A stretch of 30,436 nucleotides of DNA, from NCBI RefSeq assembly GCF_001949145.1, contig NW_019091535.1, positions 126,001 to 156,436 on the forward strand, written 5' to 3'. The notes below the pieces were generated by a model that made no database searches, was not told the DNA's origin, and worked only from the letters and a program-made list of their open reading frames with translations. A program made the translations under genes and the position numbers. Source of the stretch: Acanthaster planci. Lineage: Eukaryota; Echinodermata; Asteroidea; Valvatida; Acanthasteridae. Below, one piece after another: positions 23,058 through 30,290 of the stretch; position 1 is the first letter of the stretch, and every line of letters starts with the position of its first letter.

Positions 23058-24134
23058 ATGGAGACTCACACGTTTCACTTAACCGAAAGCGAGCAGAAAT
23101 TTAAATTGAAAGATGTCATTAAAAACGCCAAAGTCGTCCGAGTAAAGAATATTCAGTTTTAAGCTGGATATTTTAACGTAACAAATTTAAACGCGACTGA
23201 AATTGAGTGGGATACGACCGCTTGGAATACCCTCAGAGGAAAGAACGGAAGTATCTCCCAATTCAGAATTAGTAAAAACAGCCGAAACCAGATTGATCCA
23301 AGCAAATAAAAGAGGCACTTTAGCAGAAGAAATCAGAATCATCGCTGAGGAAATTGAGCAGCTAAACCACAAAATCGCAACTTAGAAGAGCAGTTGAACC
23401 AAAGACAACCATCAGAAATGCGAGCTCGTTTAGCTTATGATGTCAACGATAAAAACGTCAGATCAGTTTCATTGCTCGAGGGGCAGAGACAAGCCTTGGA
23501 TGAAATTTATGAAGGGAATCCCCCAACTGGAACTACAACAAACTTCCCCGTACAACCCACGAGACCCAGAGGAGAATTGACCAAAAGACTTTTTTTGACG
23601 GGGCTAACAGAACCTATATACGATAGACTTCATTCTCGAAGCTCATCTCAACCATTACCCGAGGGTCAAAGAGGAAGCATCGTGGTATCTCCCGGTTATT
23701 ATATTATGGACTGGTTTGACTTTTTGTTAAACTCGATCCCAGGCGTTTCTTTTAAGGTTCACTCAGAATCTAAAGGGGTGACTTTGGCCATTACTGACCC
23801 CAATCTCAAGTTGTGACTAAATAAAGAAGTGTCCAAGCTATTGAACTTACCCAAAATAAAACTTTTACCCAACGTTATTTATGAAGGCAAATATGATTTA
23901 AACCCCTTAAAACTCGCATTTATTCATTGCAAACAATTAAATACATTTGACAACTTTTATAACGGGCAGTCTTTAGACGTGCTATACGTGATTGCTACTG
24001 AGCCCTACACCCCAACACCCATGCTGTGTAAAACGCCTAAAAAGTTAACAGACAGAAATATCAGTGAATTGATTTTTTCTGTTAAAAACGATCGAGGTGA
24101 GCTCTTGAATAATGTGGTGTTTGCTAATTGTTAA
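23058..24134 (+). pseudogene. Virus-like block gene 4, probable virion protein, several breaks
   Basis: This appears to be one long gene with breaks. The N-terminal part (23058-23159) begins METHTFHLTESEQKFKL and is cut by a TAA at 23160; the frame then continues (YFNVTNLNATEIEW) to about 23215. A second frame (about 23203-23388) encodes a Glu/Lys-rich helical, coiled-coil-like insert (AEEIRIIAEEIEQLN). The first frame resumes at about 23385 to a TGA at 23814 (including SPGYYIMDWFDFLLNSIP) and continues after it to 24134 (LNTFDNFYNGQSLDVLY and IFSVKNDRGELLNN). From memory, the order of a sheet-like N terminus, an 'N..NG+S..L' segment and a final 'V+D.+GEL' strand resembles uncharacterised virion-like proteins predicted from cnidarian and other marine invertebrate genomes. 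That is an inference, not a search result. Confidence 0.5.
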
Positions 24135-24862
24135 GTTCTGTAGTCACATGAGGGCGCTATTCATGTTGTCCATGAATCGCGCGCGGTACGTTGCCGTGTA
24201 GTAATCTTGGTGTTTTGGACATGCTATGCGGACACGAGAGATAGTGCCAGGTTTAATAATGCATTCATTTATAAAATGTTAATGTCTCGGTTATGTGAGT
24301 TATAGATAAATGCAAATGGGTAGATATTTAATAGTCCAGATCGATTAATAGAGGGATTAAGTTGCAATCAGTTAAGCTCCGGTGCCCATGAATATACGTG
24401 TAAATTGGTCGTTCGCGCCAACCTTGGATCCTTTCCAAAACTTCTAGACAACTTTGCAGTCGTCGGGTTCTGGGCCTGGAATGGGTCTGTGGATTCGCTG
24501 AATTATACCAGCAAGGTTGGGGGGGCTAGGCTAGGGGCAGATTGGCTACATCGACTGGTGAGTTACATGTATATAGCGAGTTATATAATAGCCAATATAA
24601 GGTCATAGCGGTGGCTGTATGTAGCAGGGTGCAAGTTGAATGTCAAATTTGCAATGTGGTGTGCACGTGTACCTCCACCTTTGTTATTGTACGTGTACAG
24701 TATATGCATGACCTTGAAAATCCGCAGCATGTGCATGTTACATCTGAAGTTACATGTAGCACCAGCAATACTCTTCATTGATCATGGAAACTGGTATTTA
24801 ATTTATGGAACCAAAGATTCATGGTTGTTTGAATTAATAATTTTGTACTTCCAGGTCTTTTC
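24135..24862. other. Non-coding interruption of the virus-like block
   Basis: About 730 bases with host-like composition: TACATG units, a GAGGGCGCTAT motif near its left end and no credible frame. It separates gene 4, whose last strand looks prematurely cut at 24134, from the next coding-like sequence. A repeat or host insertion into the element is the simplest explanation. I see no clear target duplication or terminal repeat. Confidence 0.5.
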
Positions 24863-25009
24863 ATGAGCAAATTGGAGATTTCCAATAAACCGAAATTTGA
24901 GAGTGACACAGGAACCCCAAAATTTGGCCTCGCCGCCTCACTTTCGTCAAATTTTAATCGAGTTAGACATTCTTTAAAACGCGTATATAATAAAAAGATG
25001 ACGATATAA
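24863..25009 (+). CDS. Virus-like block, 48-codon frame, doubtful
   Basis: ATG at 24863 opens 48 codons (MSKLEISNKPKFESDTGT, then FGLAASLSSNFNRVRHSLKR) in the same frame as gene 5, running through the TATA-like box to the TAA at 25007. Its composition is more protein-like than the DNA before it. It may be the tail of a gene cut by the interruption, or chance. Confidence 0.3.
   Translation: MSKLEISNKPKFESDTGTPKFGLAASLSSNFNRVRHSLKRVYNKKMTI
24982..24997 (+). promoter_or_regulatory. TATA-like box before gene 5
   Basis: CGTATATAATAAAAAG directly precedes the ATG at 24998 and shares CGTATATAATAAAA with the box at 23044. Confidence 0.6.
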
Positions 25010-25586
25010 CGTATACTCACCGCAGTCGGTTATGTGGAATACGGAGTAGAAGCATTAGGCCCAACCTCAGCAGCCGTCGGCATTCCAGCAATTCTAGGCA
25101 TCGTTACCGGACCCGTGGGACTAGTGATGGAAGGCATCGCTATTGGTGCGTTCAGTGCCTACACGGTGCTAAAGTACGCCACTCGCCGATTAACTCACAA
25201 AACCAAAAAGCACAATCAAATTCAAATGTTGGCAGACGCTAAATTAAATACAATTGAGGAATACGTATCACACGTGTTTTAAGACGGTGACATATCTCAA
25301 GAGGAACTTGTATTGATTTTATCCGAACTGAAAAAGTTTAACGAAATGAAAGAAAAGATCAGATCGAGTACGTCTACAAAACTACAAGAAACTAAATCAA
25401 CCAGCAAAGAGGAATTTGAACAACAAGTAAGCGAAAGAGCAGAAATGCTAGCCAACGAATGGGCGGTGGTTTTAAAAAAGATCTTATGAAAAAACTTGGC
25501 GAGTAAGTTTTACAAAGTCGGTCCGATATCAAGATCTACCACCTGCTTATCGAGCGACCCAACCGACGGCACCTCCTTTAAAATAA
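24998..25586 (+). pseudogene. Virus-like block gene 5, two-helix membrane protein with PPxY/PTAP tail
   Basis: ATG at 24998 is followed by a TAA at 25007; the frame then runs to a TAA at 25280 and on to a TGA at 25487. The readable part has two Gly/Ala/Val-rich hydrophobic segments (about 25060-25170, including AAVGIPAILGIVTGPVGLVM), a basic stretch (RRLTHKTKKH), a conserved-looking helix (LADAKLNTIEEYVS) and, after the second stop, DGDISQEELVLILSELKKFN and a Lys/Glu-rich helix. An overlapping frame (25476-25586) carries PPAY (codons 25539-25550) and PTAP (25563-25574). An indel at the A-run 25474-25479 would account for the shift. From memory, the KLNTI / DG.IS.EE pattern recurs in uncharacterised proteins of marine invertebrate genomes. 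Function is unknown; a virion membrane protein is plausible. Confidence 0.55.
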
Positions 25587-25594
25587 AAATAAAG

Positions 25595-25607
25595 ACGTAT
25601 AAAATAA
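25595..25607 (+). promoter_or_regulatory. TATA-like box before gene 6
   Basis: ACGTATAAAATAA abuts the ATG at 25608. Here the upstream frame is closed by a stop, so the shared motif is conserved as DNA or RNA rather than as protein. Confidence 0.6.
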
Positions 25608-26244
25608 ATGGGAGCCAACTTTAGTCATTTATCAATCATAGTCAACAAAGATAACTTGTTTACCGCCGAGTTTCCAAATTTAACGCACTCGTATAAATTA
25701 CCAAAAGTCACCACGGACGAAGCCGTCAATCGCTGGGTGACCGCGCCAATTTCGTTTTATCAAAATCAATTTAAATTCGCGGTCTATTGCGCGACGACGG
25801 CCTGCGGCGTGGGTTTTGATTTGTAGTCTGATCGTGATCCATATGTGTCTGCCTTAGTTAATTTCCACGTATATTACACGGTACGAGAAGAATTTTATGA
25901 CTGCGTAATGCCCATTCCGAGCGACGACGTATTTGACGCTTTACACAATAATTACGATCATCGGAAGTTTACAGACACGTGTCTTTTATATGGAGTCGAT
26001 TCAAACAAGTTGTATAAACAGACCTGCGACACTTTGTCAAACGGATTAGGCACTGTTTATTATAACGACAACGGTTACGTACCTGTCCCTAATAAAAAAT
26101 TACGATGCGCACAACTTACACATGACCAATGGCAAATACAAGTCTACCTTTATGGGTTTTGGCTGGGCTGATCCACCGAAAGGCTCGGGCCACGGGAGTA
26201 CTTACACGGTCACGTATACGCGTTACTGGGCAATTCTGCGGTAA
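25608..26244 (+). pseudogene. Virus-like block gene 6, truncated large protein, one stop and one frameshift
   Basis: ATG at 25608 opens 72 codons (MGANFSHLSIIVNKDN, then AVYCATTACGVGFDL) to a TAG at 25824. The same frame continues at once with coding-like sequence (LVNFHVYYTVREEFYD, SNGLGTVYYNDNGYVPVP) to about 26154. At the T-run 26157-26160 the coding signal moves to the next frame (ADPPKGSGHGSTYTVTYTR), which ends at 26244 exactly where a GGTAAC repeat begins. From memory, 'CATT.CGV' and 'GLGTVY' occur together in uncharacterised proteins of several hundred residues from cnidarian and other invertebrate genomes. The C-terminal half is missing here. The role is unknown; a structural protein of the element is a guess. 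Confidence 0.55.
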
Positions 26245-26641
26245 CGGAATTACATTTCAGAACAAAATTGACTGTTATTTTCCATGCTATGAATTAGTCC
26301 TTTGAACTACCTGACGACAATATCTTTAATGAGGTCTGGCTATAGCCCTACCATCATATATACCAGTAATAAAAGATTGAAACGTACTACTTGTAGAAAG
26401 ATCCAAGGACCAAAATATTTCGGTAACAGAATTACGTCAGAAAATGAACTTTTTCAAACATAATTTGAAACGGAAATCCTCTGAAATCTATAACATGAAG
26501 ACAACATGTCTGTTTTCCCTATAGTTTCAACTTTATCGTAGCAGCAGTTTTAGAGTATTGATATTTACAAATATTCCATACTCGGTCATTTTTCAAAAAG
26601 AGGCAGTGGTAACAATAACAAAAAATGGTAACGGTATTACA
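26240..26641 (+). repeat. Three spaced GGTAAC(G/A)G(A/T)ATTAC motifs
   Basis: GGTAACGGAATTACA at 26240, GGTAACAGAATTACG at 26422 and GGTAACGGTATTACA at 26627 are 182 and 205 bases apart. A half match, GGTAACAATAAC, is at 26608. The intervening DNA does not align convincingly, so this is either a very old tandem repeat or a motif-rich mobile element. The first copy coincides with the end of virus-like gene 6. Confidence 0.55.
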
Positions 26642-27537
26642 CTTGTGAAATGTACCTTGAAAATGCCAATTCTTGAAAAGCAGTTGTTTTTTTNAATCAT
26701 ATAAAATAAACCATAACTCAATGCATCTGTATGCCTCGCTGAAAGATAATTCAATTTTTGTACCTAGCAACAAGAATTTACTGGAAAAGAACATGAAATT
26801 TCTAACTTGTGAACCCCGAGTTGTGTTCAGAAACAAGGCAGTTGCTTCAAGAATATTTCTTGGCTTCAAACTTTCTAATCCTGCTTCAGTGCGAGCTAAC
26901 ACTTGCTTCCATATATATCCAACAGTAAACGTTAAACATGTTAACAAAATTACATACTTACAAACCACGAATTAGGAATAACCTAATGAGCTGTGAAATC
27001 ACAATATGATTGACCATGTGTGCCAAATAACTTCATCTGGCATCATGTGCATGATCCCGAAGTATTGAGATAGCCAACATGTACACTGCAGGTATCTGGA
27101 GTGAATTAATCAATGACCAAAGTTATGTGTACATACATGTACATGTATCCGAATACACGCTACCGTAGTTGACCATCTCTAGTCAACTGGGTGGAACCAT
27201 CCTCTGGAGCATGGTCGCACTGGTATTCAGTACATGTAGGAGACTTGTACATACATGTACATGTACATGTAGTGCTCAAAAAGAAAAAGAAAGGGTGTTG
27301 TGAAAGATTGTTCAAAACGTGCCCCTTACAATTGGACATGACTGCATGTACAGTATGTAAGGTACCAATCATGTTTAAATTTTAGTTAACCACAGCTCCT
27401 TATAATCCAAACTTGTGCCTAGTTGAAAATACATTGTTCTCTTCTATTCATCTGTGGCTCTTTGAGTACTTAAAAGCAGTCTGCTTCAGTTCCTTCGAAC
27501 ACATGTCAATTTACTTTCCCATCCCACTGCTGCCAAC
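26245..27537. other. Non-coding stretch with repeats and one ambiguous base
   Basis: Beyond the GGTAAC motifs there is a T-run with an N at 26694 and TACATG islands at 27133-27149 and 27252-27271. Frames of 149 and 100 codons on opposite strands around 26519-26975 cross the N and have no recognisable domain. Confidence 0.55.
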
Positions 27538-27864
27538 TTATTTTTTCTCAGCAGTGTCATCAGGAGGAGCAAGTTTCCCTATCCTTGGGCATTCATCACA
27601 TTTTCCTGACATGCAATTTTCACTATTCTGGTCACATACAACCAGGGTAAGAAAACTGCGAAAATCAGTTGGAATCTGAAGGCCTGCCTTACTCAAGGAT
27701 TGCAACTGGACTTGTTTTGGTCTGAGTTCAGCAAACTTGAAAAATGAAATGTGATGGGTTGGGTTTTCATCCAGAAACATAGTATGGGCTTCTTTGAGTG
27801 TAGTGAGCAATCTCTGGTGACTACCAGAACGTGAAAAAGAATGATGGAATTTAGAAGGAAACAA
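27538..27864 (-). pseudogene. Transposon-type protein fragment, cysteine-rich
   Basis: This 108-codon frame contains FLDENPTHHISFFKFAELRP and CDQNSENCMSGKCDECP. The order 'ENP...S.FKF.ELRP' followed by 'C......CM.G.C..CP' matches, from memory, proteins annotated only as uncharacterised or transposon-derived in many marine invertebrate and fish genomes. The usual CxxxH.N segment between them is replaced by an unrelated stretch, so this copy may be internally deleted. It ends at 27538 (TAA). It is isolated, with no visible terminal repeats. It may once have been part of a longer transposase; the superfamily is not determined. Confidence 0.45.
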
Positions 27865-27885
27865 CTAGGGCCTAAGAGTTACTGT

Positions 27886-27905
27886 CCGGGAGTCAAGACT
27901 CCCGG
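27886..27905. repeat. Perfect palindrome, 9-bp arms with 2-nt spacer
   Basis: CCGGGAGTC, then AA, then GACTCCCGG. It lies between the transposon-type fragment and the Gypsy remnant, about where the left (3') end of the retroelement might be. No LTR with TG...CA ends was confirmed. Confidence 0.85.
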
Positions 27906-28024
27906 TGCCACGTCTTCCAAAGAATGTCACCAGGTTCGCGTATCCCTTTTGATTCAGTCTCGCGAATGGTATAAGTTCCTCAGCATTGGTCCTCAATTGA
28001 CTCCGTCATGCGGGTGGTAAACTC

Positions 28025-28333
28025 CTACCACATGAAGACCGGCTCAGCCTGACATGCTACCTCACTGACACATCTGCCATGTCCACTGGGCTGAATTCTC
28101 CTTGTTGGGTCGCACTCGGTAAGACCGACGGTGTGGACGGAGCGGGCCGTGAACCACCGCCCATCGATGTATAGGTGAGCTCCTACCGTCTCGTCACTGG
28201 TAATTCGGCGGACAGAACTCCGAACCTGCGCTGTCTGATCCTGGTTGGCAGACCCGCTCGGCGTCGGTGATGAAAGCTCGGTGTCGCCACCAGCGCAGGC
28301 ACCTGATGTGGCCTCCTGGCCATGATCCTTCAT
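28025..28333 (-). pseudogene. Gypsy pol C-terminal tail after the zinc fingers
   Basis: In frame with the zinc-finger segment across the TGA, 102 codons continue through MKDHGQEATSG, SSPTPSGSANQDQ and GAHLYIDGRWFTARSVHT to a TAG at 28025. No domain is recognised. The aromatic ending QAEPVFMW lies next to the region where a polypurine tract and LTR would be expected. It could be coding or partly LTR-overlapping. Confidence 0.45.
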
Positions 28334-28336
28334 GTG

Positions 28337-29014
28337 TCAGGCAACGTACTCGGGGCGGCGGAATAGACTGCCACAGACTCGACAAGCATACTGTTTCCCT
28401 TCGTGTGCTGCCCTCATATGACGGCGTCGGCCATACTCACTGGCATAGCTTTTTCCACACTTCTTGCAAGTGAACAAGGCGGAGTCTGTAGGCTCGTCTG
28501 CCACACTGTCGGTAGAAAGTCCGTCCTCAGTTGAACTGATGTTACTCAAAAACCGTGCTGGCTTTCGCACTGCTCTGCCCCGTCGTATTCGTTGTTGCGT
28601 GCCCTGACTAGTACTGTCATCGACTTGCGCTGTCCCGTTACACGTAAGGCCACCAACGGTATCGCGGGTACCAATGATTTTATCGTGGGCTCCAGCGCGT
28701 GGGAAGTGTGGAGTTTGCGGTTTTGGCGGACGATGACTGGTCGGAGTTCGTGGAACCGGCGGGGGTGACTGCCCTGGCAGAGACGGCTGCCCTGGTGAAG
28801 AAGGCTGCTCTGGCGAAGACGGCTGACCCGGCAAAGTTGGTTGAACCTGCGGAGGTGACTGCCCTGGTATGCCCAGCTGCACTGACGGGGGTGACTGCCC
28901 CGGTGAAGTAGGGTGGGTCAGCAGGGTTAACTGCCCCGGCGAAGTAGGCTGGCCTGCCCCGGCAGAGGACCCGGCGGGGAAGACTGCCCCGGTGAACCTC
29001 CTTCGTGACTCCAT
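28337..29014 (-). pseudogene. Gypsy C-terminal extension: PGQ-repeat linker and C2H2 zinc fingers
   Basis: Beyond the integrase, a proline-rich linker (about 29000-28690) repeats (S/P/L)PGQ roughly ten times. It is followed by a basic segment (QQRIRRGRAVRKPARF). Then comes a C2H2 finger, C-KK-C-x12-H-MRAA-H, and a second finger, C-RV-C-x12-H-x3-H, whose twelfth linker position is a TGA stop (28334-28336); HMKDH follows in the same frame. So the second finger was complete before the nonsense change. Gypsy integrases more often end in a GPY/F module or chromodomain. Here the fingers may have taken the targeting role, which is inference. Confidence 0.75.
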
Positions 29015-29055
29015 AGTAGGGTTTCAGTTGGTCTGCACGTACCACAAGGGGGGGT

Positions 29056-29497
29056 CGCATGGGGGCTTTTCTGAACTCGATACACAACATCAGATCCAGC
29101 CCAGTGCAGATCTAGTTTTGGAGACTGACCTTTCGTCCGGTGTTTGCAGTGCAACCAAACCACGGCTCCCTCGCGGTACACAAGTTTAGATACGTTGCGG
29201 TCGTAATGTATCTTTTGTGAACGCATTGCTTTGCTAAGGGCCTCCCGGGCGACCTCGTGGGCGAGTTGAAGTCTGCCTTGCAACTTCTGTGCATAGTCGG
29301 TGGTCACTCCTGTCTCGTCTGATGGGGCACCTGCACCTACTAGAAGGTCAACCGGCATGGACACCTCCCGACCCAGCATCATTGCATTGGGTGTCTCCTT
29401 TGTTGATTCGTGCTCGCAGGACCGGTACGCCATGGTGAGCAATGCCAGATGTCGGTCCCAGTCTGTCTGGGCCTTATTGACCAAAGACTGAGCATTG
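29056..29497 (-). pseudogene. Gypsy integrase C-terminal half, second frame
   Basis: After the frameshift the protein resumes as LVNKAQTDWDRHLALLTMAY and continues with the usual post-core features (ETPNAMMLGREVSMPVDLL, HEVAREALSKAMRSQKIHYD, YREGAVVWLHCKHRTKG and LHWAGSDVVYRVQ). At a seven-base C run (29049-29055 on the plus strand as G) the frame shifts again, and LVVRADQLKPYYG, the normal end of the domain, is read in a third frame. Confidence 0.85.
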
Positions 29498-29762
29498 CCT
29501 CCATTGTTTGGTTGAACCGCTCTATCATGCCGTCTGAGCGCGGATGGTATGGTGTCGTCTGTGTTTTCTTCAGCCCCAAGAGGGTGCACATCTCTCCGAA
29601 GACCGCAGACTCGAAATCCATGCCCTGGTCTGTATGCAGCTCTAGTGGAATGCCGAATCTGGCTATGAACTCCTTCACCAGCTTGGTTGCCACAGTGCAG
29701 GCCTTTTGGTCTGGGATGGGGTAGCACTCCGTCCACTTTGTGAAATAGTCACCTACCACCAT
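29379..29762 (-). pseudogene. Gypsy integrase catalytic core
   Basis: This is a DDE-type integrase core: VVGDYFTKW, the second Asp in HTDQGMDFES, and Glu in YHPRSDGMIERFNQT, with exactly 35 residues between Asp and Glu (D,D-35-E). The catalytic triad is therefore intact, counting the first Asp in the preceding segment. The true frame is lost near 29495, after EAMLS; beyond that point this frame is a shadow and the protein continues one frame over. Confidence 0.88.
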
Positions 29763-29765
29763 GAT

Positions 29766-30290
29766 TTATTTGTTCCCGCGGTCCGTCACGGGAAAAGGGT
29801 CCACACTGTCCATGGCGACTCTCTCAAGGGGCGCCCCTACCTGATAGTGCACCGTCTCTGCTTGCTTTGTCCTCGACGGCTGTTTTCTTCTCTGGCACAT
29901 TTGGCAGCTCTGAATCCAGCGGCGCGAAGTTTGTCGCATGGACGGCCAGTAGAAATCACTGCGACACAGTCGGGAAAAAGTCTTTGCAACTCCGAGATGA
30001 CCAGCTGTTTTCTCGTCATGAAAATGCTTCATGACTGCCGACCTCATTCCTGGTGGGATCACCATTCTCAGTCGAGCCCGGTCCGTAGGTTTGGCGGCCT
30101 CCCAGCGGATGTACAATGTCCCCTGTCTTGCCTCTAGCTGTTCATACCGGGCCCACCAGAATTTCAGTTCCTTGCTTTCAGATGACACCTCCCAAGCAGG
30201 TCGTTGCCCACGCACCTCCAACCATGACAGAACCCTGCTCAAATCTCTGTCCTTGCTGTAATCGACCAACAGTTCCCGGGCTAAAATCAC
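29766..30290 (-). pseudogene. Gypsy integrase N-terminal (H2C2 zinc-binding) part
   Basis: The frame starts within pol at the rim of the RNase H/integrase junction. It includes the HHCC pattern: HFHDEKTAGHLGVAKT, then DFYWPSMRQ, then CQMCQRRK, which in this family binds zinc and positions viral DNA ends. It continues to the first catalytic Asp (VAMDSVDPFPVT). A TAA at 29766-29768 interrupts the frame 26 bases before the start of the next conserved block, and the same frame continues directly. The start is arbitrary, since the protein continues upstream. Confidence 0.85.

Noticed and set aside
22523-25607. Programmed stop-codon readthrough or an alternative genetic code in the virus-like block
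   Set aside because: All three stop codons occur within coding segments and frameshifts are also present, as expected of decay.
26519-26975. Overlapping 149- and 100-codon frames on opposite strands
   Set aside because: They cross an ambiguous base, have no recognisable domain and lie in repeat-like DNA.
27865-28024. 3' LTR of the Gypsy element
   Set aside because: No TG...CA boundaries, polypurine tract or second LTR copy could be confirmed within the window.
28699-29189. Plus-strand frames rich in Ala, Glu and Val repeats
   Set aside because: They are antisense to the proline-rich PGQ repeats and integrase end of the Gypsy pol remnant.
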